A stretch of 5,869 nt of DNA from an uncultured Nitrospinaceae bacterium (GTDB taxonomy: Bacteria; Nitrospinota; Nitrospinia; Nitrospinales; VA-1). The notes beneath the pieces are model-generated. The model had not been told where the DNA came from. It saw only the letters and a program-made list of their open reading frames with translations, and made no database searches. The DNA lies in NCBI GenBank assembly GCA_905182935.1, contig CAJJDL010000331.1, forward strand, positions 1-5,869, given 5' to 3'. Of the stretch, positions 1 to 5,869 are shown piece after piece (positions within the stretch are counted from its first letter, which is position 1; each line of letters starts with the position of its first letter). A program made the position numbers and the translations under genes.

Positions 1-1092
1 TGAGTAATTTTCTATTTCTAAGTTTTCATCTCCTTTTCTGCCAAGTAATATTACTATGCCAAAGACTCCAAAGATCATAAATGCGTACGTTAGCATGTAA
101 AACATTAGACTCGAGGAGCTAAGAGAACTTTTTGCGATTATAGCAATGAGTAGATAGCCAACATGTGAAACGCTAGAGAATGCTATAAGACGTTTAATAT
201 TAGTTTGCATAATTGCACCCAAGTTACCTATAAACATGCTAAGTACTGATACGATACATAGTAGTATTTCCCATGAATAGGAAAGCTCGGGCATAGCTTC
301 AGTCATTACTCTGTAAAAAGCGGCAAGACTTGCTGCCTTAGGACCAACTGCCATGAAGGCAGTGACTGGAGTTGGTGCGCCTTGGTAGACGTCGGGTGCC
401 CACATGTGAAATGGGACAGCCGCAACTTTAAAACTAAACCCAATAATCAAAAGAACCACGCCCATTAACATTAGAGGTTCTGAAATGATTTGACCTTCAC
501 TAATAACTTTTGAAATTATGGCAAGCTTAGTGGATCCTGTGGATCCGTAAATCAGGGCCATACCATAAAGTAGAAAACCAGTTGCAAAGGCGCCTAATAG
601 AAAGTATTTGAGAGCAGCTTCGTTTGACTTTATGTCTTTTCTCCGAACCCCTGCTAAAATATAAAGGGATATAGATATGATCTCAATTCCTAAAAAAATC
701 ATAATCATATCGGTTGAAGAAGCCAGTACAATCATTCCTACTGTGCAAAATAGTATGAGGCTATAGTATTCTCCGACTTTTATTTCCTCTCGCTTGTTAA
801 AATCTACCGAAAGAAGAATTGCCATTGCTGAACTGATACAAAATATAAAAGTAAAAAACACTGATAAGTGATCTACTACATAGGCTCCATTGAATGAATG
901 AACTGGCAAATTAAACTTAGCAAGCGAGCTTATAGCCGCCATTAAAAGACCAATCAAACTCATAAACACAAGGATAGACTTATTTTTCCCAATGAATAAG
1001 TCTGTGATCAATACCATCATCCCAAATACTGAAAGTACTAGTACAGGTGCTAAGCTAATGAGATCAATCGGGGGTGTGGGGATTGGTTCCAA
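1..1092 (-). CDS. nuoN: NADH-quinone oxidoreductase subunit N (NuoN), 3' end cut by window edge
   Basis: NuoN is an antiporter-like membrane subunit of complex I that carries one of the proton channels next to the NuoK/NuoJ axis. The frame is open for 364 codons from a TTG at 1092 to the window edge; the family is usually about 480-500 residues, so roughly the last quarter is missing. It is recognised by FLGIEIIS with the TM5 glutamate at residue 137, ALKYFLLGAF with Lys162, FSFKVAAVPFHMWAPD with Lys222, the YQGAPTPVTAFMA stretch, PKAA with Lys252, and IKRLIAFSSVSHVGY. These match the proton-path residues Glu133, Lys158, Lys217 and Lys247 of E. coli NuoN. The TM12 lysine lies outside the window. 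TTG is chosen as start because an AAGGA Shine-Dalgarno lies 10 bases upstream, an in-frame TAA lies three codons upstream, and the N-terminus (MEPIPTPPIDL) looks normal for NuoN; the first internal Met codons (residues 24-25) fall inside TM1. It is the last gene seen, 36 bp after nuoM. Identity is near certain; the start is likely. Confidence 0.96.
   Translation of the reverse strand, partial: MEPIPTPPIDLISLAPVLVLSVFGMMVLITDLFIGKNKSILVFMSLIGLLMAAISSLAKFNLPVHSFNGAYVVDHLSVFFTFIFCISSAMAILLSVDFNKREEIKVGEYYSLILFCTVGMIVLASSTDMIMIFLGIEIISISLYILAGVRRKDIKSNEAALKYFLLGAFATGFLLYGMALIYGSTGSTKLAIISKVISEGQIISEPLMLMGVVLLIIGFSFKVAAVPFHMWAPDVYQGAPTPVTAFMAVGPKAASLAAFYRVMTEAMPELSYSWEILLCIVSVLSMFIGNLGAIMQTNIKRLIAFSSVSHVGYLLIAIIAKSSLSSSSLMFYMLTYAFMIFGVFGIVILLGRKGDENLEIENYS
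529..546 (-). repeat. 9-bp direct repeat in nuoN coding Gly-Ser-Thr twice
   Basis: On the coding strand GGATCCACA is followed directly by GGATCCACT (8 of 9 bases equal), coding GSTGST within YGSTGSTKL, in the loop after LLYGMALIYG. Many NuoN proteins have a similar Gly/Ser/Thr-rich motif here, so the protein sequence is ordinary; the near-identical codons are what is notable. Confidence 0.55.
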
Positions 1093-1128
1093 TTTTATTT
1101 AGTCCTTAAACATTAAATTATTATTTTT
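1093..1128 (-). other. nuoM-nuoN intergenic gap with a four-codon mini-ORF
   Basis: This 36-bp AT-rich spacer is the largest gap between genes here. It contains ATG TTT AAG GAC TAA (1113-1099) in the same frame as nuoN, followed by ATA AAA and then the TTG start. The nuoN Shine-Dalgarno lies inside this mini-ORF. I see no hairpin or terminator-like stem. Whether the mini-ORF is translated is unknown; it may be a relic of an earlier ATG start. Confidence 0.4.
1103..1107 (-). promoter_or_regulatory. Shine-Dalgarno of nuoN (AAGGA), supports TTG start
   Basis: On the minus strand AAGGA sits 10 bases before the TTG at 1092. No purine-rich site precedes the ATG at 1113, which would in any case run into a TAA after four codons. 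The site therefore decides the nuoN start in favour of TTG. Confidence 0.65.
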
Positions 1129-2697
1129 TTATTTATTGGCCAGATTTAATTTAGCGATTTCATCTATCGTAATTAATTTTGCATGATCAGAGTGTCTAGA
1201 CCCTGATTTACCTGATCCAAAATTATCGGGATTTACTTTGATTAATAAATGTTCGACTGAAGCATCAAAAGTTTTTAAAAATGGTTTAGGGTATAGTCCA
1301 ATCCAGAATACTAGAATAATTAAGGGAACAACGGTTAAGAGTTCTCTAAATGTCATGTCCGGCAGGTTTTTATTTTTAGGGTTATCTAGTTTCTGAAACA
1401 TAACGCGCTGAAACATCCATAGAATATAGCACGCAGCAAAAATCACACCACTAGTCGCACATGCTGCCCATAATCCATTATTCTGAAAAACACCTAGTAA
1501 AATAAGAAACTCACCAACAAATCCGTTCATTCCTGGTAAACCAATTGATGATAAAGCAATGATCATAAAACAGATAGTGTACCTAGGCATTACTTTTGCT
1601 AATCCGCCAAATTCCGATATTTCTCTTGTATGCCTGCGATCATAAATCATGCCAACTAGTAGAAAGAGGGCTCCTGTGCTGATTCCATGGTTTATATTTT
1701 GTAGCAAGGCTCCTTGGATACCGTATTCATTTAAAGCAAATATGCCGATCATAACAAAACCTAAGTGACTCACTGAAGAGTAAGCAACAAGTTTTTTTAA
1801 GTCTTCCTGTACTAAAGATACTAAAGCCCCATAAATAATCCCTATAATAGATAACCAAGCGATTATTGGCATAAACTCATAACTCGCATGGGGGAAAAGT
1901 GGCAGGTTAAAACGGAGGAATCCATAGGTACCCATTTTTAATAGGACTCCAGCTAGAATCACTGACCCTGCAGTGGGTGCTTGAACATGGGCATCAGGTA
2001 ACCAGGTATGGAATGGAAACATTGGGACTTTGATAGCAAATGCAAGAAAAAATGCCAAAAATAGCCATTTTTGAGGCGCTAGTGGTAAATCCAAGTTATT
2101 AGTTATAAATATTAAATCGGTGGTAGCAACACCTGTTTGTTCTTCAATTATTTTGTATATCCAAATAATCGCAACAAGCATTAGGAGTGATCCTACAGCT
2201 GTAAAAAGAAAAAACTTAACAGCTGCGTAAATTCTTCTAGGCCCTCCCCAAACACCGATAATGATGTACATAGGTACCAACTGAAATTCCCAGAAAAAAT
2301 AAAAAAGAAACATATCAAGTGAGATAAATACGCCTAACATTCCGGTAGATAAGGCTAAAAAAGCCATCATATATTCACGTATGTTTTTTGTAACTCCCCA
2401 AGAGGCGATGATAGATATCATCGTTAGAAATGTTGTCATTATAAATAGGAGTAGAGATATGCCATCGAGTCCTACATGGTAACTTACTCCCCAAGATGAA
2501 ATCCAAGGAACACTGTACTCAAATTGCATTTCGTGGGTTGTTGAATCAAAATTCGTCCACAGAAAAATTGATAAGACAAAGTCGGCTACCGCAAAGGCGA
2601 GGGCGGTCTGCTTGATAGCACCTTCTTCATCTCTAGGGATAAGAGTTAATAGGACAGCGCCTAGTAGAGGTAAAAATGTCAAAAATGTTAAAAACAT
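1129..2697 (-). CDS. nuoM: NADH-quinone oxidoreductase subunit M (NuoM)
   Basis: NuoM is the middle antiporter-like subunit of the complex I membrane arm and contributes one proton channel. The protein is 522 residues (about 509 in E. coli) with some 14 hydrophobic segments. Diagnostic stretches are FFWEFQLVPMY with the TM5 glutamate at 137, FAIKVPMFPFHTWLPDAH with Lys223, VQAPTAGSVILAGVLLKMG with Lys254, KKLVAYSSVSHLGF around 301-314, and MNGFVGEF with Glu396. They correspond to Glu144, Lys234, Lys265 and Glu407 of E. coli NuoM, so the whole proton path is intact. After the last membrane segment (about residue 470) there is a hydrophilic tail of about 50 residues, rich in Ser, Lys and Asp and ending KLNLANK. 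The ATG lies 9 bp after the nuoL stop with no convincing Shine-Dalgarno (AATAGAAAT precedes it), so translation probably depends on coupling to nuoL. The N-terminus FLTFLTFLP is coded by a 9-bp tandem repeat. Identity is certain. Confidence 0.99.
   Translation of the reverse strand: MFLTFLTFLPLLGAVLLTLIPRDEEGAIKQTALAFAVADFVLSIFLWTNFDSTTHEMQFEYSVPWISSWGVSYHVGLDGISLLLFIMTTFLTMISIIASWGVTKNIREYMMAFLALSTGMLGVFISLDMFLFYFFWEFQLVPMYIIIGVWGGPRRIYAAVKFFLFTAVGSLLMLVAIIWIYKIIEEQTGVATTDLIFITNNLDLPLAPQKWLFLAFFLAFAIKVPMFPFHTWLPDAHVQAPTAGSVILAGVLLKMGTYGFLRFNLPLFPHASYEFMPIIAWLSIIGIIYGALVSLVQEDLKKLVAYSSVSHLGFVMIGIFALNEYGIQGALLQNINHGISTGALFLLVGMIYDRRHTREISEFGGLAKVMPRYTICFMIIALSSIGLPGMNGFVGEFLILLGVFQNNGLWAACATSGVIFAACYILWMFQRVMFQKLDNPKNKNLPDMTFRELLTVVPLIILVFWIGLYPKPFLKTFDASVEHLLIKVNPDNFGSGKSGSRHSDHAKLITIDEIAKLNLANK
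2668..2694 (-). repeat. Three imperfect 9-bp tandem units at the 5' end of nuoM
   Basis: Directly after the nuoM ATG the coding strand reads TTTTTAACA, TTTTTGACA, TTTTTACCT. Units 1 and 2 differ by one base; unit 3 shares the T5 run and the following A/C pattern. They encode FLT-FLT-FLP at residues 2-10, at the beginning of TM1. The repeat is seen directly; slippage or gain of a unit is inference. Confidence 0.6.
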
Positions 2698-2706
2698 ATT
2701 TCTATT

Positions 2707-4677
2707 TTATAATGTGACAATCAATAGTCCGATAAAACCAACAACCATAAATAAAGCGTAATTACGTACAAATCCAGATTGAAAGTTCCGTGCTTGGTTG
2801 CTGAGCCATCCTAGTATTTGAGCTGTTCCATTTACTGCCCCGTCTATTCCCTTGGCATCACATTCTTTCCATAAGAGTTTAGATCCTTCGAGAGTCGGCT
2901 TGACAATAGTTTCATCGTATATTTCATCTACTTCGTATTTATTTTTTACTAAATCGTATCCCCACTGACCTTCGGTTAGCAAATCGGGTAAATGCGGTTT
3001 TTTGATATAACAGATGTATGCTCCAAAAATACCTGCGACTGCTATACTCAATGAAAGTAGCATGAGGGCAATTTCTACCCATACATTGTGATCACCTTCC
3101 GGTTGTAATAGATGAGACCAAGAAGGAGCATGCTTTCCTTGCTCGTGAAGTAAATGAGCTGAATGTTCTAAGGCAGAAGGCATATCAAAGTAAAATACAG
3201 GTTCAAGCCAATTATGAAGAATATGCCATCCATGAAAAAGAGGAATTCCTAATGCTCCTCCAAAAAAAGCAAGTCCAGCCAAAATTACTAATGGCATCGT
3301 CATAATTTTAGGAGACTCATGTGGGTGTACTTGTGGGTCAACATTTGATTTACCAAAAAAAGTCATAAAAACAAGACGGAACATATAAAAAGCTGTAAGT
3401 AATGCTCCAGTAATGCCCATTCCCCAAAGAATAAAATTGCCATCCATCAACGCATGATAAAGAATTTCATCTTTACTAAAGAAACCTGACAAAGGAAAAA
3501 TTCCGGCTATGGCGAGGGTCGAGACAAAAAATGTTACAAATGTTATTGGCATATGGCTTTTTAACGCACCCATTTTTCTCATATCTTGTTCGCCGTGCAG
3601 ACCATGAATTACACTACCTGACCCTAGAAAGAGACAGGCTTTAAAAAATGCATGGGTAACCATATGAAATATAGCAGCCGTATAAGCACCAACGCCAACT
3701 GCCATAAACATATAACCGATTTGACTTACTGTCGAGTATGCAAGAACTCGTTTGATATCAAATTGAGTCATACCTATCGTAGCTGCAAATATGGCGGTAG
3801 CACCACCAATAAATGCGACAGTCCACATAGTAATAGGAGCCAAGGCAAATAGGGCATTACAACGAACAACCATATACACACCAGCTGTTACCATAGTTGC
3901 TGCATGAATAAGCGCGGATACAGGTGTAGGGCCTTCCATGGCATCAGGTAACCATGTATAGAGAGGAATTTGAGCAGATTTTCCACAGGCACCAACAAAT
4001 AGCAACATAGTAATAATAGTCACCGTTTCACTGTCATAAATAAGCTTTTCTGGAGCTGCATGAAAAACAGTTGTGAAGTCTATTGAACCAAAAATATTAA
4101 AAATATACATAACTGCAAGCAGAAAAGCAAAATCTCCTACACGGTTCATAACAAACGCCTTAGTGCCAGCATCACAGGCAGATTTTTTTTCAAAATAGTA
4201 GCCAATTAAAAAATAGGAACAGCAGCCGACACCTTCCCAACCTATAAACATTATAAGAAAGTTATTTCCCATAATTAATAGCAACATCGAGAACATAAAT
4301 AGATTCATATAGGCAAAGAATCGATAGAAGCTATATTCTTCATGCATATACCCGATCGAGTAAACATGAATAAGAAATCCAACACCAGTTACGAAGAGCA
4401 TCATGGTCATTGATAAAGGATCAACTTGAAATCCGAATTCTGCAGTAAAATCTCCAACGGCCATCCATGTAAATAATACTTGCTCGAAAACTCGTTCTTC
4501 GGCGGGAGTCATGACAAGGCCAATAAATATAATCAGAGTGGTCAAGAATGATAGGCCGACTGAACCGGCTGCAATAAGACCTACTGCATTTTTGCCGATT
4601 CGCAAACCGAAAAATCCATTGATGATACAACCGATCAGCGGGTACAGAGGTACCAGCGAGGTCAGTTTAAGTAACAT
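2707..4677 (-). CDS. nuoL: NADH-quinone oxidoreductase subunit L (NuoL)
   Basis: NuoL is the distal antiporter-like proton pump of complex I and supplies the long lateral helix that lies along NuoM and NuoN. The protein has 656 residues (about 613 in E. coli). Diagnostic stretches: FIGWEGVGCCSYFLIG with the TM5 glutamate at 148; MNRVGDFAF with Asp182; GKSAQIPLYTWLPDAMEGP with Lys233; ALIHAATMVTAG with His258; THAFFKACLFLGSGSVIH with Lys346; FFSKDEIL with Lys402 and Asp403. These match Glu144, Asp178, Lys229, His254, Lys342, Lys399 and Asp400 in E. coli. The C-terminus has the typical YDLVKNKYEVDEIYD start of the lateral-helix region, then IDGAVNGTAQILGWLS, then a final anchoring membrane segment (about 640-655). 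A loop at about 482-530 holds nine histidines. Start: ATG at 4677 with GAGGAA six bases upstream, overlapping the nuoK stop codon. An A8 run codes for Lys164-Lys165 and the start of Ser166. Identity is certain. Confidence 0.99.
   Translation of the reverse strand: MLLKLTSLVPLYPLIGCIINGFFGLRIGKNAVGLIAAGSVGLSFLTTLIIFIGLVMTPAEERVFEQVLFTWMAVGDFTAEFGFQVDPLSMTMMLFVTGVGFLIHVYSIGYMHEEYSFYRFFAYMNLFMFSMLLLIMGNNFLIMFIGWEGVGCCSYFLIGYYFEKKSACDAGTKAFVMNRVGDFAFLLAVMYIFNIFGSIDFTTVFHAAPEKLIYDSETVTIITMLLFVGACGKSAQIPLYTWLPDAMEGPTPVSALIHAATMVTAGVYMVVRCNALFALAPITMWTVAFIGGATAIFAATIGMTQFDIKRVLAYSTVSQIGYMFMAVGVGAYTAAIFHMVTHAFFKACLFLGSGSVIHGLHGEQDMRKMGALKSHMPITFVTFFVSTLAIAGIFPLSGFFSKDEILYHALMDGNFILWGMGITGALLTAFYMFRLVFMTFFGKSNVDPQVHPHESPKIMTMPLVILAGLAFFGGALGIPLFHGWHILHNWLEPVFYFDMPSALEHSAHLLHEQGKHAPSWSHLLQPEGDHNVWVEIALMLLSLSIAVAGIFGAYICYIKKPHLPDLLTEGQWGYDLVKNKYEVDEIYDETIVKPTLEGSKLLWKECDAKGIDGAVNGTAQILGWLSNQARNFQSGFVRNYALFMVVGFIGLLIVTL
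4183..4190 (-). other. A8 homopolymer within nuoL
   Basis: The coding strand has eight A in a row, GA(A8)TCT, covering the end of Glu163, Lys164 and Lys165 of NuoL in the loop after TM5. A tract of this length is a known type of site for polymerase slippage. The reading frame as given is intact across it. Confidence 0.5.
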
Positions 4678-4683
4678 AGTTAT

Positions 4684-4689
4684 TTCCTC
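4684..4689 (-). promoter_or_regulatory. Shine-Dalgarno of nuoL (GAGGAA) overlapping the nuoK stop
   Basis: GAGGAA on the minus strand lies six bases before the nuoL ATG at 4677 and shares bases with the TGA stop of nuoK (4690-4688). This is the strongest ribosome binding site in the window. The arrangement suggests that ribosomes finishing nuoK can feed nuoL. Confidence 0.8.
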
Positions 4690-4996
4690 AGGACTTCATG
4701 ATATTGAATTCATCTAGGTTGATCGTTGGTTTGTTACGGAACAAGGAAATAATAATTGCCAAACCAACCGAAACTTCTGCTGCCGCAACACACATAACCA
4801 TGAAGCTAAAAATCTGTCCATCGTGAAGGTTCAGGTAACGATCAAATGCTATAAGAGAGATATTGACAGCATTGAGCATGATCTCAATAGACATAAATAC
4901 TACGATTGCATTTCTTCTAACTAAGACACCTACCACTCCAATGACAAACAGCGTGGCACTAAGAAATAAATAATGCGTTAATGGAACCATTTCCAT
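4688..4996 (-). CDS. nuoK: NADH-quinone oxidoreductase subunit K (NuoK)
   Basis: NuoK is a small three-helix membrane subunit (MrpC-like) that forms part of the central proton-transfer axis between the quinone module and NuoN. With the start chosen it has 102 residues; the family is about 100. It shows [34 protein letters not shown] with the TM2 glutamate at 38, and [12 protein letters not shown] with the TM3 glutamate at 74, equal to Glu36 and Glu72 of E. coli NuoK. The ATG at 4996 follows the nuoJ TGA by one base and has AAGG nine bases upstream. The second Met (4990) would give 100 residues and exactly the E. coli numbering, but its spacing to AAGG is 15 bases. A TTG at 5020 would add eight residues overlapping nuoJ and lacks family support. 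The C-terminal tail [12 protein letters not shown] is hydrophilic. Identity is certain; the exact Met is uncertain between 4996 and 4990. Confidence 0.98.
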   Translation of the reverse strand: MEMVPLTHYLFLSATLFVIGVVGVLVRRNAIVVFMSIEIMLNAVNISLIAFDRYLNLHDGQIFSFMVMCVAAAEVSVGLAIIISLFRNKPTINLDEFNIMKS

Positions 4997-4997
4997 A

Positions 4998-5510
4998 TCA
5001 ATCGACCTTACTTTTAGCAAGTACTACTGCTCCAATCATGGCAACCAACAATAGTATTGATGCCATCTCAAAAGGTAGAATAAATTTAGTAAATAAAATT
5101 GTTCCCACTTCTCGAACGGTTCCAAAACTATCGGGTGGAAGAGCAGGGGAATTAAAATCACCTGCATTTATAATTATAATTATCTTGTATAAAACACCTA
5201 CCGCTAAAAGGCTGCTTAAAACTGTTAAGAGTAAGTCTTTATCCCTGCTTATCCAACTGTCATCTTCACCTTTGCCCTTTAAATTAAGTAGCATAATTAC
5301 AAACATGAATAGAACCATGATTGCTCCAGCATAAATAATGATTTGTAATATAGCGATGAAGTGTGCCTGTTGGAGAATAAATATACCTGCAAGCCCAAGC
5401 ATCATGCCAATTAACGACATCGCTGAGTTAACAGGGCTATTATTTATAACTACTCCCAGTGCTAATACAATGCAGATACCAGCCAGAGGATAAAAAATCA
5501 GTAATTCCAT
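4998..5510 (-). CDS. nuoJ: NADH-quinone oxidoreductase subunit J (NuoJ)
   Basis: NuoJ (ND6-type) is a five-helix membrane subunit next to NuoK and NuoH. Its TM3 is known in solved complex I structures to shift between alpha and pi-bulge forms during turnover. The protein has 170 residues, close to the family norm (about 165-185). Membrane segments are at about 4-22, 27-46, 52-77, 92-115 and 146-166. The family signature [24 protein letters not shown] is at 53-76, with Tyr60 and the Gly62 position of the TM3 bulge. [18 protein letters not shown] forms the last helix. A polar loop (about 116-135, with SPALPPDS) separates TM4 from TM5. The ATG at 5510 overlaps the nuoI end by 13 bp. An AAGGA lies 13 bases upstream, longer than ideal, so coupling to nuoI is likely. 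Identity is certain. Confidence 0.98.
   Translation of the reverse strand: MELLIFYPLAGICIVLALGVVINNSPVNSAMSLIGMMLGLAGIFILQQAHFIAILQIIIYAGAIMVLFMFVIMLLNLKGKGEDDSWISRDKDLLLTVLSSLLAVGVLYKIIIIINAGDFNSPALPPDSFGTVREVGTILFTKFILPFEMASILLLVAMIGAVVLAKSKVD
5006..5009 (-). promoter_or_regulatory. Shine-Dalgarno of nuoK (AAGG inside the nuoJ 3' end)
   Basis: GTAAGG on the minus strand lies within the last codons of nuoJ, nine bases before the ATG at 4996. It favours that ATG over the upstream TTG at 5020, which lies before the site, and over the ATG at 4990. Confidence 0.6.
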
Positions 5511-5869
5511 TTTCCGTACATTTTCCTTGTAAATTCAACCCGATCCTTAAGTTTTTCTATAGGGACGGACAATTGTTCGAGATTATATAGCATATCCTTT
5601 CGATCCATCATAGGTATCTCATAATCATCACTCATAAATATAGCTTCTTCAGGACATGCCTCTTCACAGTTGCCACAAAATATACAAACTGCATAATCGA
5701 TGGTAAATTCTTTAGGCCACCGTTCAACTTGATTCTGTTTACCTGTGTTTTCTCCAGGAACAATATCGATGCAGTAAGCAGGGCAAGCAGCTTCACATAA
5801 CCCGCAGGCCACGCAATTAGGCAAATTATTTTCATTAATAGCCAGTACCGGTCTTCCTCGGTAAGCGAT
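5498..5869 (-). CDS. nuoI: NADH-quinone oxidoreductase subunit I (NuoI), 5' end cut by window edge
   Basis: NuoI is the peripheral-arm ferredoxin-like subunit (TYKY type). Its two 4Fe-4S clusters, N6a and N6b, relay electrons to N2 next to the quinone site. The frame is open from the window edge for 123 codons to a TGA. The first residues, AYRGRPVLAI, already belong to the conserved part just before the cluster domain, so the N-terminal amphipathic region is outside the window. Two CxxCxxCxxxCP motifs are complete: CVACGLCEAACP (window residues 19-30) and CIFCGNCEEACP (62-73). The spacer between them (about 31-61) includes CIDIVPGE and the RWPKEFTIDYAVC approach typical of NuoI. The C-terminal part (about 74-123) is a charged helical tail ending MYGKWNY. 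A TTG at 5824 lies inside the conserved domain and is not a start. Identity is very secure because the membrane subunits follow directly. Confidence 0.98.
   Translation of the reverse strand: MAYRGRPVLAINENNLPNCVACGLCEAACPAYCIDIVPGENTGKQNQVERWPKEFTIDYAVCIFCGNCEEACPEEAIFMSDDYEIPMMDRKDMLYNLEQLSVPIEKLKDRVEFTRKMYGKWNY

Noticed and set aside
2660..2720. TTGACA at the nuoM 5' end and TATAAA at the nuoL 3' end as an internal promoter
   Set aside because: The two hexamer-like strings are in the wrong order and spacing for a promoter, and no -10-like element lies 16-18 bases downstream of the TTGACA. They are explained by the FLT repeat and AT-richness.
3652..3852. Plus-strand open frame of 66 codons with several Cys and His residues, opposite nuoL
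   Set aside because: It is antisense to the conserved nuoL core around Lys346. The Cys/His content comes from complementing conserved nuoL codons and does not form a regular zinc-binding spacing.
4421..4717. Short frames on both strands over the nuoL 5' end (4421-4630 minus, 4511-4717 plus)
   Set aside because: Both are alternative-frame shadows of the nuoL N-terminal region with no independent support.
4981..5334. Plus-strand open frame of 117 codons opposite nuoJ and the nuoK start
   Set aside because: It is fully antisense to nuoJ, whose protein is unmistakable. Its translation is a low-complexity Ser/Thr/Ile-rich sequence without a recognisable domain, and no ribosome site was noted.
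5822..5824. TTG as the start of a short 108-residue ferredoxin
   Set aside because: The frame stays open upstream to the window edge and encodes the conserved AYRGRPVL segment of NuoI, so the gene starts outside the window.
5632..5835. Minus-strand frame of 67 codons inside nuoI
   Set aside because: It is out of frame with nuoI, which contains two intact 4Fe-4S motifs here; it is a shadow.
1..5869. A novel or accessory system hidden in the window
   Set aside because: The coding frames I-J-K-L-M-N fill nearly all of the sequence with gaps of at most 36 bp, all proton-path residues covered by the window are intact, and no foreign genes, arrays or long repeats were seen. This is a core housekeeping operon.

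Overview
The window is one contiguous piece of a respiratory complex I operon (proton-translocating NADH:quinone oxidoreductase, nuo). Every gene lies on the minus strand, in the order nuoI (5' end outside the window) - nuoJ - nuoK - nuoL - nuoM - nuoN (3' end outside the window). This is the usual order of the distal part of the 13/14-gene bacterial nuo cluster. No mobile element, RNA gene, CRISPR array, defence gene or unrelated cargo gene was seen.

Organism: the DNA is AT-rich (roughly 40% G+C or a little less, by eye). The proteins look like a Gram-negative, proteobacterial-type complex I. Deltaproteobacteria-like or SAR324/Bdellovibrionota-like lineages are a plausible guess from the general style of the sequences, but this is an impression and was not tested by a search.

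Layout from high to low coordinates (direction of transcription): nuoI (5869-5498, last 123 codons, both 4Fe-4S motifs present) overlaps nuoJ (5510-4998) by 13 bp. nuoJ is separated by 1 bp from nuoK (4996-4688). The nuoK stop codon overlaps the Shine-Dalgarno sequence of nuoL (4677-2707). nuoM (2697-1129) follows after 9 bp. A 36-bp AT-rich gap precedes nuoN (1092-1), which appears to start with TTG. No non-coding stretch is longer than about 36 bp, so no internal promoter or terminator is evident and the genes are probably translated from one polycistronic mRNA.

Function: NuoI passes electrons through clusters N6a/N6b towards the quinone site. NuoJ and NuoK form part of the central membrane axis. 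NuoN, NuoM and NuoL are the three antiporter-like proton-pumping subunits. The key charged residues of the proton path (Glu on TM5, Lys on TM7, Lys/His on TM8, Lys/Glu on TM12) are present wherever the window covers them, so the complex looks functional and conventional. The points worth a second look are small: the non-ATG start of nuoN with an in-frame stop just upstream, the weak ribosome binding site of nuoM, short in-gene tandem repeats, an A8 tract in nuoL, and two unusual hydrophilic stretches in NuoL and NuoM.
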